A program made the translations under genes and the position numbers. DNA of 64,000 nucleotides from Calliphora vicina (taxonomy: Eukaryota > Arthropoda > Insecta > Diptera > Calliphoridae), in contig NC_088782.1 of the NCBI RefSeq assembly GCF_958450345.1, positions 91,806,858 to 91,870,857 of the forward strand. Direction: 5' to 3'. Below the pieces are notes generated by a model. That model was not told the origin of the DNA and did not search any database. It worked only from the letters and a program-made list of their open reading frames with translations. Positions 10,900 to 22,774 of this stretch are shown piece by piece (the first letter of the stretch is position 1; every line of letters starts with the position of its first letter).

Positions 10900-12290
10900 A
10901 CCTTTAATTTCCGTTTTGGAGCTAAGCTAGTTGGACATGATCCTGAATTCAAATACAATATAAACGTATTAAGAACTTTTTTATGTCGTTCATTAATTCG
11001 GGTTTTAAATTGAGCAACTAATTCTTTAGTAAATTAATTATTCACTATTTCTAAATTATTTATATCAAATTGTATTATACATCAAGCTCTATTAACGTTG
11101 CGAATCTTTGCTTAATAAAGTTGTCTTGGGGAATTACACAATAAAGCGAATCTGTCCAAAGTTTGAACGTGGCTAATTTGAAGCATGATTGACGCATTTA
11201 CAAATACGCATTTACAAATAGTTTATTACCATGTTAGACAAAGATGTTCAACGATGTTCAAAATCATGTATAAGACGAACTCCATGCATTCTTGCAACAA
11301 AGCGTTAGCTTGCAATATTTGTGTTTATCATTCGATTTATTAAATATTTTGCAACACTTACGTACGCGGTTAATAACATTACTTAAATATATTTTAAGAT
11401 CATGGCCTTCATATATTTCAATGTAATCATTATAAATGTCATCCTAAATATCACTTTCGACGACCGTTTCAAAATCACATTCTCCATCATATTCAACTCA
11501 CTTTAATCTAAGTTAAAATTTTGATTATTAATTACGATTCTTCTAATATTTCGCCAGCTAAATAACAAATATTTCATTCCGAACCTTTTATTTTCATTGG
11601 TTCAAGTCCTAAGTTAAAAATTTTGAAAGATTTGTTTTTAAAATTATAACATCTTGCAGTAATATTTATATATTTATAGAAGCAGCTATCGGAACACTCA
11701 TCTACAGTGATCGAAAGTCCTTTTGTTAGACTTGGGTAGTTCATGAACGAACTAGTTCAATTGAACGATTACATTATTTGAACTTAATGAACTAGTTCAA
11801 ATCATATGCTCACTTATTTCAGTATTGAACTATGACTAAAATGGTTCATATGTGCGCTCTTAACTTAATGCGTGTTTTCGTTACTTTTCCTGCTTCTTTT
11901 TATACGAATTCTGCTGAAAAAATAAGGGTCATAATGGATAGATTCTCAGAATTATACTACAACTGACAGCAAATTAAAAATGCATTTTAGCTCTAGTATC
12001 ATATCTGTTGTTTTAGTTCAGAACAGAGAGACAATTTTAATATTTTATTATAAGACATGTATTACTCGTTTCTCGTTCTTTTATAAATATATAGTTCAAA
12101 AGTCGAAAAGAGCGATTGAACTACAAGAGCTACCCAATTCATTTTTGAAAAATGAGCGGTCATTGAAATGAACTATTAAGCACAAGTCTACCCTTTGTCT
12201 TTAGTTATTTGTTGAATTTCAGAAACAATAAAATTTTTATGAGTCTTATTTAAATTTGAAATTATGAAAAATTTTCAGCAATTTAATAAA
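10900..12290 (-). pseudogene. hAT transposase pseudogene split by an insertion
   Basis: On the minus strand, sequence just above the nested element reads THKNFIVSEIQQITKDK and continues below it as GLSITVDECSDSCFYKYINI, then FKIFNLGLEPMKIKGSE. This matches the start of the hAT catalytic domain, where an Asp in a T(V/T)DEWTD-like motif is the first catalytic residue; here the Trp is replaced by Cys (TVDECSD). Downstream the frame is broken by many stops. A later piece includes LVAQFKTRINERHKKVL. The protein is dead, but enough remains to show the parent was an autonomous-type hAT. Confidence 0.65.
11727..12190. mobile_element. hAT-type MITE nested in an older hAT
   Basis: The ends TAGACTTGGGTAGTTCA and inverted TAGACTTGTGCTTAATAGTT flank 464 bases. 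The octamers CCTTTTGT (11,719-11,726) and CCCTTTGT (12,191-12,198) match at seven of eight positions. The left subterminal region is rich in GAACTAGTTC-type motifs. Removing it and one octamer joins the two halves of a hAT transposase frame, which supports the boundaries. Confidence 0.8.
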
Positions 12291-12654
12291 TTTAAATCTA
12301 TATGAACATTTATTCGTTTTAGTCGATTATTCTACATAAAATTGTTCGAATTATTCGTTATTCGAAAATGGCCATTTTTAAATTGTTCGAATAATTATTC
12401 GTAGGAAATTATTCGATTAATCGAACGATCATTAGTCGAATGAATACCCTATTATGTACCCTTTGTTTTCAAATATGCATTCATGATGCGAATGCAATTT
12501 TTAGATGAATTTTTGGATATGTTTTCCACGCACTTTTTAATGAGTGTTAAATTTACTAAACAATTAAATTAAAATATTTTTGTAACGAGAAATTCTACTA
12601 TTTTTAATATTTCTTTATATTCAACACCAACACATTTTTCAAAACAAACAAGTA

Positions 12655-14115
12655 AGAAAGTATAATCAATCAAACCCGACCATATGATACACTACACCGA
12701 GATGGTGATTATTTTATTTGGATATCAATATTTATGCTAGTTAAAGGGATTTTCAAAAGTGCCCCTTATATGGGAGCTATGACTAATTATGGACCGATCG
12801 TAAAAAATTTGACAGTGCGAGTTCGGCTTATATAAAATTTATTTGTGCTGAATTTGGTTTGAATATCTATTAGGGTATTCAATTAATCGGGTTTCTGTTT
12901 TAATCGGTTAATCGAGCAAATAATTAATCGAGGTTTAGATTTATTCGGTTAATTTAAAATTATTCGATTAACCGAATAATTTCTATTTTCATTTTAAATT
13001 GAAAATAACAACGAATTTTGTGTACAAAAACATAACAGCAAATAAGGTATTTATATAATTTTTGTAAACATATCGCCTATTTGCTGCATCAACGTCATAA
13101 CTCAAAATCCGTGTTTTATGAACTGAGTAATACAAAATATGCGCTGTTCTATAATCTTTCATATAGTTTCATCAGTTTTCAAAAAACTCAATTATTTTTT
13201 GTGTGAGAATGTTGTTTTGTTGTAAACATCAAAATTAAAATTCATGTTTTCTCGTATATTTGATAAGTAAAAATTTGGGTTAAATACAGATTAGAAAGAT
13301 TTTAGTATCTACTATTTATATTTCTGAAATCGCATGATTTGTTGAAAATTTCTTCAAGAAATAGTAAAATGTCGTAAAATATTTTTCTTCAGATTTAATA
13401 AAACTTTTCTTGGAAAAAAACTCTCTCGCTGATTGTATATGTTGGAGAAATCAAAAGCATGATAAAGAATAGTCCTTTTTGGATTGTTTTAGATTTTGAT
13501 TAATTTAATAGTTCCGTTTAGTTATGATAAAAGACTCATTTCAAAAAAAAGTTTCGTCTATACATGTAAATACAAACAAAGTTTCAAATACATATTTAAA
13601 TTAAATATGTCAGTTGTTATACATACTCACTAATCATGTTTATTAGATGTTCAAAAAATATCTAATTTTAATTTGAAATTTGTATTTGAATTGAAACGAA
13701 AAAATAAATACAAAAAAAAATTTTAAAGTGCAAAAAAAAGGAATTTCGGTTAATCGGTTAATCGACACAAATTAATCGGTTTATTTGTTATTTGAAAATC
13801 GGCAATTTCAAATTTTTCGAACAGTTAACAGTCCAAAATTAATCGGTTAACCGATTAACGGTTAATCGATTGAAAACCCTAATATCTATATAACTAAGAT
13901 AATATATAACTCAATAGGCTTCGTCCTTGGGGTAATAAAACAGTGTGTACCAAATTTTGTAGAATTATCTTTGAAATTGCGATCTGTAGTTTGATTACAA
14001 TATTTACATGGATGGACGGATGGATTGACATCGCTTAATCGACTCAGAAAGTTCTTCTGAGGAGATTGGTATATCTTAAGGAGTTGTTGGGACAATATTT
14101 TTGCACGTTACAAAC
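12655..14115 (+). repeat. Fly intergenic repeat, interrupted by a hAT
   Basis: Both sides of the 12,871-13,881 element belong to one repeat. It contains CTTATATGGGAGCTATGAC, TTATGGACCGATCGT, ATCGACTCAGAAAGTTCTTC and ends near GCACGTTACAAACATTAGCA. I know this block as abundant in intergenic DNA of higher flies, and a better-preserved 3' half lies at 38,098-38,412. It has no clear coding role. Its transposition class is not obvious from the sequence. Confidence 0.6.
12871..13881. mobile_element. hAT MITE with TTAATCGGTTAA motif arrays, copy 1
   Basis: The element opens TAGGGTATTCAATTAATCGG and closes GAAAACCCTA. The octamer ATATCTAT is exactly duplicated at 12,863-12,870 and 13,882-13,889. 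Both ends carry dense TTAATCGGTTAACCGATTAA-type palindromic motifs. A second copy lies at 49,280-50,354. The interior shares CTCTCTCGCTGATTGTA with that copy and has no intact reading frame. Confidence 0.9.
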
Positions 14116-14379
14116 ATTAGCACGATTTTTTTAAATATTTACAAAATAAATACAATAAAAAATTATTTTTTCTCAATACTCGTTATTAAAAATAAATAAA
14201 GCATGTTTCACAAAAAACATTATATTGAATTAATGTGAATAAAACAAAACTTTCAATAATATAATAAATTTTTAAAAATTCTTCAGGGAGAAATTTAAAA
14301 ATATAATTGCATTACGAATGCACTTTAAATAAAATATGATTTTTTTATAACATAGTTTAATATGGATATGGATAATAAC

Positions 14380-15384
14380 CAGGGAAACCAAAATATGCAA
14401 ATGCATGTTTTTTCTTGTGAGTCTAATGAGCACATGGATAATATATTTACACGTTTCAGAACTATTTAAGAATTTTGGCATCGATTTGTTAGTGCATATT
14501 TTTGCATACTTTACCCTTAAATGCATACTTTTGCATATATTTGTTTTAAGAGCATATTTATGTCATATTTTTGCATTTTTAGAGCATATTTTACTGTTTA
14601 ATAGCATATTTTGACTTTATCAAAAACAAATTTTGTCTTACTTATTTTTCGCTGTTGTGTTACAGGTTTTTACTTCCTTTGTTTAAAATTCAAAATGGAA
14701 AAATAGATGGCTTATCATTTATTTAAAAAACAAACAATTCGAAATTTTTTTTCCAAAACATGAATAAAATGTTGTTAACCTAAAAATATTTCAATCTTTT
14801 ATTTTGAAGTACAATTTGGTGAAGGGTATAAGATTCGGCACAGCCCAATATATAGCTCTCTTACCTGTTTTAATATAAAATAAGCACTATTTTAATAATA
14901 GCGCCATCTAAATATCAATTTTTTTTTAAATTTGCTCCTATAACATCAGTTGATGTCGAAAGAACATTTTCTATCTATAAAAATGATTTCAGATCCAATA
15001 AATAACGATTTTTATTTGAAAATTTAAGTCAATATTTTGTAATTTATTGCAATAATAACCTTAATTGAAGTAGTGACTTTATATTTATATAAAATATCAT
15101 CAAAAAATACCTCTCGAAGTTCCTACAGTTTTTATGTTGCATTTATTTTTTGTTATACTTCTTTTAGTTCATGTTATTTTTGTTTATTTTATATTACTTT
15201 ACCTTTTTAGAAATGAATTGTATTGATTTTTTTAAATAAAAGTATATTTTTTGGTTAAAAATTATGTAAAAGTTTGTTTTTTTAAGAGCATATTTTTTAA
15301 ATTTTAAGAGCATATTTTAAAGTTTTTACTGCATATTTAAAGCTCTTAAAACACTTTTTTTAGAGCATATTTCCGGTTTCCCTG
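14380..15384 (+). mobile_element. hAT transposon relic with GCATATTT motifs
   Basis: The ends are CAGGGAAACCAAAATATGC and inverted CAGGGAAACCGGAAATATGC, both of hAT type. The octamer ATAATAAC is exactly duplicated at 14,372-14,379 and 15,385-15,392. Repeated AGAGCATATTT and GCATATTTTTGC motifs crowd both subterminal regions. The middle retains the last part of a transposase. Confidence 0.92.
14934..15065 (+). pseudogene. hAT transposase C-terminal remnant
   Basis: The forward translation reads APITSVDVERTFSIYKNDFR, then after a TAA continues RFLFENLSQYFVIYCNN in the same frame. It closely follows the hAT dimerisation signature (SVDVERSFS.YK, then ENLEKYL...CN). Only this short C-terminal piece survives in a 1-kb element, so it is an internal-deletion derivative of a coding hAT. 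Confidence 0.75.
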
Positions 15385-15854
15385 ATAATAACATAGTTTT
15401 ATAAGGTTTTGTAAATAAAATCTGACTTCATTCACCATAATAGTTTTTGTATATTTGAACGAAAACAAACAAAAGAATTTTTTTTAAATAAAGGGTTTTT
15501 GTATGTAGAAAAGTATTGGCTACGTTTAAAAATGATGGAGCACTCCACTCTGCAGCAAATAATATTTCTTTCTCGTTTGTATTTATTTGGCTATCTCCTT
15601 TTATTCCACTCCAAAGTCGAACTATTTATACTTCAGAGTGCACAGTGGGGCAGAATCAGTTTTTTGGTAATAAATCTGACATTTCTAAACGGCTCATCCG
15701 ATCGGGATTAAATTTGAGTATTCGAGCTCAAGTTATTTACATGGATTCTACAAATGATCCAGGACCTTCGACATGTAAAATTTTTAAACACGTGCAATTT
15801 TTGTTTATATTTTTGAAAACCGCTCGGCTAGGTCTTGCTTGCGTATGCTATTTA

Positions 15855-18122
15855 TCTAGATATATATATAAAAGAGTAACGTTACTGACTGACTGACTGA
15901 CTGACTGACTGATTCATCATCGCACAGCCCAAACGGCTGAAGCTAGAATCACGAAATTTTAACTGAGGGTTCCTCCCTCCCCAAAACGATCCGATAAGAA
16001 GGGATTTTTGGAAATTCGAACGTTTAGGGGGTAAAAAAGGGTAAAATCGGTAACCTTATATCTTCAAAACTAATAAAGATACAAAAAAACTTAAAATTGC
16101 ATGTTACTCCATTCAAAAAATAAGCTGACAGGTGTTTCGTACTTTTTGGAAATTCGAAACTTTTAGGGGAGAAAACGGGTAAAAACTGTATTTTGGTACT
16201 TTTTTTGCACCCTATGTATCTTTTAAACCAATAAACATAGAAACAAATTTTAAATCGTATTCTTTAATTAACAAAAAATAAAAAATATAAGTTTGGTACT
16301 TTTTGGAAATTCGAACCTTTAAGGGATAAAAATTGTGTTAATTTTTGGTACTTTTTCATAAAATATGTTTTTCTATAATTTGACATAGACATACGAATAT
16401 TTTATTATGAGCTCCCACCACGTTACAGAAATTTATTTTAATGAAATTGTACCACCTCAATGGGGATAAAAAAGGTACCAAAAAGGGGATAAAATCGGGA
16501 AAATACATTATATTTGAAATTATTAAGCCAATTTTGATAATTTTTTTAACGTTGGTTCCTGGATTCATACAAAAATTAACTAACAGGGTGTTATTTGGAA
16601 CTCGAGTACCAAGGTGTATATTGGGCCAAATCCGGGTAAACAGTTTGGTACTTTTTTTAAAACATATTTATTCTTGGGCACATTAACACAGATTTTAATA
16701 TTTTGATACATGCCTGTAGCATAAACAATTTTGGCAAAATGGAATATTTTTAAATTTCAAACTTGAGGGGTGTTCAAGTAAGAAAAGGGAAATTGGTACT
16801 TTTCTCCTAATGGTACTTTTTTAAAATTTTAAATTATTTCAGTTATCGACATTAAAGTTAGCTGATATTTATTTGAGTGAAGTTAGTGTTAGGAATAGGG
16901 GATAATATTTAGGTACCAAAATGTGTGAACTGTACTATAGGTACTTATTTGTTCATCTAATGGTACTTTTTAAAATTTCTATAATAATGGACTTAGAAAC
17001 ATGAAATTAAACACATATGGTCCTAAGTGAGTAAGAATTCTAGGGGAAGACTTTTTGGTACTTTTTCTTTATTGGAATGGTACTTTTTGTAATTTCTTCA
17101 CCAATGAACCTAGAAACATGAAATAAAGCTTATATATAAACCGAGTGAGTGGGAAACTACAAGTGTGGGTTTTTTGGTACTTTTTCTATATTCTAATGGT
17201 ACTTTTTTGAATTTTCTATAACTATGGACTTAGAAACATGAAATTAAGCATATATGGTCCTAAGTAAGTGATAATTCTAGGGGGAGACTTTTTGGTACTT
17301 TTTCTTTATTCGATTGGTACTTTTTGTAATTTCTTCACCAATGAACCTAAAAACATGAAATTAAGCTTATATGGAACCGAGTGAGTGGGAAACCACAAGT
17401 GTGGGCTTTTTGGTCCTTTTTCTATATTCTAATGGTACTTTTTTGAATTTTCTTTAACAATGGACTTAGAGACATGAAATTATGCATATATGGTCCTAAG
17501 TGAGTGAGAATTCTAGGGGGAGACTTTTTGGTACTTTTTCTTTATTCGAATGGTACTTTTTGTAATTTCTTCACCAATGAACCTAAAAACATGAAATTAA
17601 GCTTATATGGACCGGAGTGTGTGGGAAACCACAAGTGGGGGATTTTTGGTACTTTTTATATATTCTAATGGTACTTTTTTGAATTTCCTATAATAATGGA
17701 CCTAGAGTTTCCAAAAAATCGAAGAATTTCAAAACCGCGGTTTCGGTTTTAAAAAATTAAAAACCGATCGGTTTCGGTTTTGTGATAATTTATTAAATCT
17801 TAAGTATTATAGAAACAAAATTAGTTGATAATATAGGAAATGATATACAAATCTAAAATTCAAACTTGACGGGTTATGGTTTAGTGAATGCGAATTTAAA
17901 AGTGATAATCAATGGTACTATTTCCTTATTGCAATGGTACTTTTTGAATATTTTATAATAATAAACATAAAAATTTAAAATTAGGAACACATTTTGCATT
18001 TTCTATAATAATGGACCCAGAAATATGAAATTAGACATTTACAATTAGATTCACAAACGGAGACTTAATAGTACTATTTCTTTCTTCTAATTGGGGTGGC
18101 GAAGCGCACCGGGTCTGCTAGT
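15855..18122 (+). mobile_element. Non-autonomous Helitron, complete copy
   Basis: It begins TCTAGATATATATATAAAAG and a CTGA tandem tract, followed by ATCGCACAGCCCAAACGGC. It ends GCGCACCGGGTCTGCTAG before T. The insertion is between A and T with no target duplication, as expected of a Helitron. An unoccupied relative of the target is present at about 45,550 (minus strand). The 2268-base body is non-coding and carries tandem units of about 238 bases around GGTACTTTTT and GAACCTARAAACATGAAAT. Its last 420 bases are nearly identical to the copy ending at 2906, suggesting that both moved fairly recently. Confidence 0.92.
15885..15912 (+). repeat. (CTGA)7 microsatellite near Helitron 5' end
   Basis: Seven perfect CTGA units lie 30 bases inside the Helitron 5' terminus. 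Such tracts are a known feature of this Helitron group's 5' end. Confidence 0.95.
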
Positions 18123-18239
18123 CTCTTATAATTTCCTAGTTATAGGCATTTCAAAATTGAAATTTTAAAATTTTGCCATACCTTGGTCCGCTTTTTAATT
18201 TATTGTAACAAGTTAACAATAAATTAAATTTGTTTTACC

Positions 18240-18490
18240 ACTCATCCAAACGAATGGAACAGCAATGAACATTATATTTGTGGTAAAAAAATCAGAAATA
18301 ACTTGAACGTTGTTAATGATATAGCTGAGCGTTGTGTCAAACTATTTGAAGAGTTTAATAAGTTTCTGACAAATGATGAAGAGAACCCGTTGCTCCTGCA
18401 AAGTTGTTGAAGCTAACATAAAGTGGGTTCCGACCGAAACTACAAAACAAGCAGTGGTTGAAAGTTTGAAGCTGAAGGATTAAACCATGA
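18240..18490 (+). pseudogene. Fragment of a repeat-encoded protein (VVNDIAER)
   Basis: The forward frame near 18,297-18,400 reads RNNLNVVNDIAERCVKLF followed by EEFNKFLTNDEENPLLLQ and then a stop. From memory, a similar block (VVND.AERGV.L...FN..LT.DEEQ...LLQVV) recurs as the C-terminal part of an uncharacterised, high-copy protein in arthropod genomes. I cannot name the family or its function. Stops on both sides show that it is a relic. Confidence 0.4.
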
Positions 18491-18714
18491 TTATTTACCT
18501 CTCTCACCATTTTCCTACGCGATTTTTGTATTATTCATCAATTTAATACTATAATATAAACTAAAGCAATCCCCAAAATGACCGATTTTTTTAATTTATT
18601 ATTAATATTACATGTCTTTGAGCACTGTTTTCCAATAAGAATATTATGTTCAAATTTTGCCAAAATACTTGTTTTATTACTAGTAAAAAAAGGGGGTTCC
18701 CCAGATATGTAAAC

Positions 18715-20606
18715 TAGGGTGGCACTTAATAAACGAAAGTTGGATTTTGGCCCCCCAGTTTGGTGAACATTAGTAAAAAAATCATCCTGAAAAAATTTCA
18801 GGTAAATCGGATGGGAATAAGACGTGCCGCAAGCTCTCTGAAGTTTTGAGATGCATTTACAAGGGGAACAAAATGCATTTTTTCAGTTTTTGTAAAAATT
18901 TTGCATTTAAAAAATTACTTTTCCAATTTGATTTAAAAGAATAGAAATGTGTACGCAATTGTCGTTCTAATGAGACATAAAAAACAGAAACTGGTCAAAA
19001 AATGTTAAAGTTATTAAAAATTCGCCAGGCCATAAATGTGTCTCAGGCAACTAGAACAAGAAATGTAGGAACAAAATTAACATATTTTGATAAATATTAA
19101 AATAAAAGCTCATTTTTACTTAAAATATGTCCATATCTACTCGTGTATGAGTTTTTGTCTTCTTCAAAAAAATAAAAATTTTTTAACGGCAGTTTCAAAA
19201 CTCCATTTTAAAATTTTTAAAAATTTTGTTAAACAAATTTCAGAATTTTTTGATCATCTCATTGGGATTTATTAAGAATATAATAGGAATAAAAACGTGA
19301 AAAAATTATGAAAATATCTGTTATAGTTTTTCCGTACCTGCGATTTAAATTTTGAAATTTTCGAGAAAAACTAATTATTTGGCAATTTTTTGGCGAATGA
19401 GCTCTATTTCATTACTCTTATAAATTTTAAGCAAAACTTATTCAGAATATTATAGTCGAGGTTACTCTAAACACACTCTGAAACTTTTACTAAAATCCGA
19501 AAACGTTAACACTTAAATCGTGAAGCTCAAATGTCAAAATTTTCAATATTTGGAATTTCTCTTGGAAAGATTTCGAAATGTTCGAAATGTTGTATATTTT
19601 TGGGCCGATTTTGATGAAATTTAACAAAAATATAACACAAAGCCTAGTATTTACAAAAACCATAAAAAAATTATGATTTTAAAAGTTTGGTGTAATTTTA
19701 ACCCCAAGTGCCATTAAATGTTAATTTCCATTCTTGTGCTGTTATTATAAAGCCTAGAGTTTATGTTATATTTTTCTTAAGTTTCATCAAAATCGGCCCA
19801 AAAGTATATAATATTTCGCTATCTCTCCATGAAAAATTTGACCTTTGACCTTCACGATTTAAGAGTTAACGTTTTCCGATTTTGGTAAAAGTTTCAGAGT
19901 ATATTTAGAATTATCTGGACTATAATATTCTGAATAAGATTTTCTTAAAATTCATAAGAGTAAGGAAATAGAGCACATTCGCCAAAAAATTGCCAAATAA
20001 TTGGTTTTTCTCGAAAATTTATAATAAATCCCAATTAGATTATAAAAAAATTCTGAAATTTGTTTAACAAAATTTTTAAAAATTTAAAAATGGTGTTTTG
20101 AAACTGCCGTTAAAAATTTTTTTTTTTTTTGGTATACCTGCGAATAGGTTAACGGTATCCTACGAAGACAAAAACTCATAAACAAGTAGATATGGTTTTA
20201 AGTAAAAATGAGCTTTTATTTTAATATTTATCAAAATATGTTAATTTTGTTCCTACATTTCTTGTTCTAGTTGCCTGAGTCACATTTATGGACTGGCGAA
20301 TTTTTAATAACTTTAAAATTTTTTGACCAATTTCTGTTTTTTATGTCTCATTAGAACGACAATTGCGTACACATTTCTATTTTTTTAAATTAAATTGGAA
20401 AAGTAATTTTTTAATGGCAAAATTTTTACAAAAACTGAAAAAAATGCATTTTTTCCCCTTGTAAATGCATCTCAAAACTTCAGAGGGCTTGCGACACGTC
20501 TTAACCCCAACCGATTTACCTAAAATTTTTTCAGGATGATTTTTTTACTAATGTTCACCAAACTGGGGGGTGAGAATGGCCAAAATCCAACTTTCGGGCC
20601 ACCCTA
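18715..20606. mobile_element. Large palindromic hAT-like element, TAGGGTGG ends
   Basis: The element opens TAGGGTGGCACTTAATAAAC and closes with the inverse of TAGGGTGGCCCGAAAG. The octamer ATGTAAAC is exactly duplicated at 18,707-18,714 and 20,607-20,614. Nearly all of its 1892 bases are inverted repeat: arms of roughly 0.9 kb meet near 19.7 kb. The arms differ by substitutions and small indels. There is no coding frame. Its interior is related to the element at 29,046-31,475 (shared AAAATAAAAGCTCATTTTTA and TATGAGTTTTTGTCTTC). Confidence 0.88.
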
Positions 20607-20614
20607 ATGTAAAC

Positions 20615-22766
20615 TAGTTTTGAAATTTTTAGTGTATATAATGGGACACTCTAATTAATATACAATCTAGTAAAAACTGTTTTGATAACGCTATTAACTG
20701 TAAAATTTGGTCCATATATGAATTTAAAAGGAAAAACCCACTTGTCCAATATATTGGACAAAATATCTGAAAGGGTTAAAAAACGAATACGTTATGGTAA
20801 TTTTTGTGATAAAATGTAATACACATTTTAAAATAATTTGATGGACTGTTTTAATGACGAGTATGCTGAAAGTGAGCAACCCATTCAATGGTCCTGAACT
20901 TATATCCAGAAAAACTTTTTATGCAAATATATAGTGAATTGTTTATAGAAAAGGATACCTTGGAAAAATTTAGATTCCACGACTAAAACTAAAAAAAAAT
21001 CACGAATAAAACTAAATAAATCAATGGCTAAATTACGGAATAATATTCAAAGACAAAGCCATATTTGTTAATTTAGCTTAATTCCGAATATAATAAATAA
21101 ATAAAAATTCTTTTTACATATGTACATATTTTTATCCTATATTTAACGTTTTTTCATATTTGTTTGCCCATACGTTATTATTAACCAAACTAAAATAAAT
21201 TTGTCTTTTATATACTTTCGTTCAATTGTTTGAATAAATATTATTGCTCTTGGTATATCTCTTCATATGCATCTAGGAAATATATGTACATTAGACCTGC
21301 CCTTAAAAAATAGATTTGTTTTTTAGTTTATAAAACTAACTGCTGCAAAAATTATATTCCCATCGGATAACAAAACCCCGAGCTGGAAGTCGATTTAAAG
21401 TTGTAAAATTGGGTAAACGATGGATCCCAGATGTAATAGGGTTAGCAATGTCCACATATTAGCAACTATTAAAATGTTATTTAATAAAATAATTTCAAAA
21501 AATGTATGACCAAAAACTCAATTTCCTTGAATTCCTCGAATCGAGAAAAAAATTTAAAATGTAACATTAGCTATTTGAGTTATGCAATAAATTATTTTTG
21601 TATCAAGTTATAATAATTCGATTTTATTAATATTTTCAGCGCTTAGGAGGGGCTCCTAAGTCATAAGTCAAATATAAGAGCAACATTTGTCGAAATGTAA
21701 ACATGAAAATATTGAATAAATTTCCACGCCTAAATGCTAATTACAATGCCAATTACAATATATTTTTTGACATTTTTATGAAAATAAATCATTAAACATT
21801 ATTTTTTTTTTGGATTTCTAGAGTTTGTATTAATAACTGCCATAAATATTTTTGTTTTTGAAAATTAAATGCAATTTGAACTGGCAACCGATAATAAGTA
21901 CATCAATCCAACACAATGCAAAGGCTACCAAGAGAGAAATGACATTTGATATTATTCAACATCTTCTGTATAGATATAAATACTTCTTCCCTATGGGATG
22001 GGATTCGAATCGAATTGCATGCTTCAACACAGTTGAATTACACACACTTATCATTTAGATTTACAACAATTTTTTATCACTTCGAATACTCGTAAGCAAA
22101 TATGAATGCAAATTCTAAAACGTTTTTTTTTTGCTAGAATAACTGAGATTGTTCTGAACATGAATGTGAGTGTGCACAACTCACAATCATCATGTATTGT
22201 TGAAAATTCTTATTGGAATGCAGAATCCAAATGTTCGTGCATCCATAAATAAGTATTTATTTATGAATTCAAATAAAAATACTTATTGCTCAGAGTTTTG
22301 ACCTTGGTATTTAAGATATACATATAAGAAACAACTTTCCATAGTTCATGGTGTTTGTGTGTTCCCTAATGTATTGTTGAGTTGTTGTGTGGTGTATATA
22401 CATATGTATAGTATACATATGTACATCAAATGACGACCCTTGTTCATTTTAGACCATTGCGTATATAGTGTATGTAGTTATGTACTACATTCTTGTATTG
22501 TCAACATCATTCAACAATTTAACTGCATCACAAACCAAATGTATTCATTCAACTGCAGGCAACATTTTAACGGAATGATTTACTTCAACATTTTCTAATC
22601 GAAATATTTCTATCCACATCAAATGCTGCAAATGCACCCCAAGTATACAAATATTCAAGTATTTTTTGATGTTGTTGCAAACAATATATAAAAATCCCAA
22701 TTGGAATCATGATGATAGCTTTTATTTATTTCTGATACTCTTAGTTTAGCAAGTAAAGATTTGTTG
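20615..22766. other. Non-repetitive AT-rich DNA
   Basis: No gene or element ends were recognised. A short hairpin CTTAGGAGGGGCTCCTAAG lies at about 21,642-21,660. From about 22,080 to 22,760 the base composition is more balanced and no dispersed repeat is evident, so this part may be ordinary unique intergenic DNA with possible regulatory content. I cannot show a specific site. Confidence 0.4.
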
Positions 22767-22774
22767 ATGCAGGT

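Larger units (their letters stand above)
10563..12451 (-). mobile_element. hAT transposon with TTCGAATAA motif arrays, degraded
   Basis: The ends are TAGGGTATTCGAATTATTCG and its inverted partner (TAGGGTATTCATTCGAC). The octamer TTATGTAC is exactly duplicated at 10,555-10,562 and 12,452-12,459. About 110-150 bases inside each end are dense with TTCGAATAATTCGAA-type palindromic motifs. The body contains a degraded transposase on the minus strand, itself split by another hAT element at 11,727-12,190. It is one of four elements in the window with TAGGGT ends. Confidence 0.9.
15643..18215 (+). repeat. CAGTGGGGCAGAAT repeat, split by a Helitron
   Basis: The left part (15,643-15,854) starts CAGTGGGGCAGAATCAG and runs to GCGTATGCTATTTA. 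The right part (18,123 to about 18,215) continues TCTCTTATAATTTCCTAG and ends near CTTGGTCCGCTTTTT. Relatives occur at 45.19-46.49 and 50.43-50.66 kb. The latter ends in the inverse of CAGTGGGGCAGAAT, so this is probably a true terminus of a hAT-like element. The opposite end could not be fixed. Confidence 0.7.
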
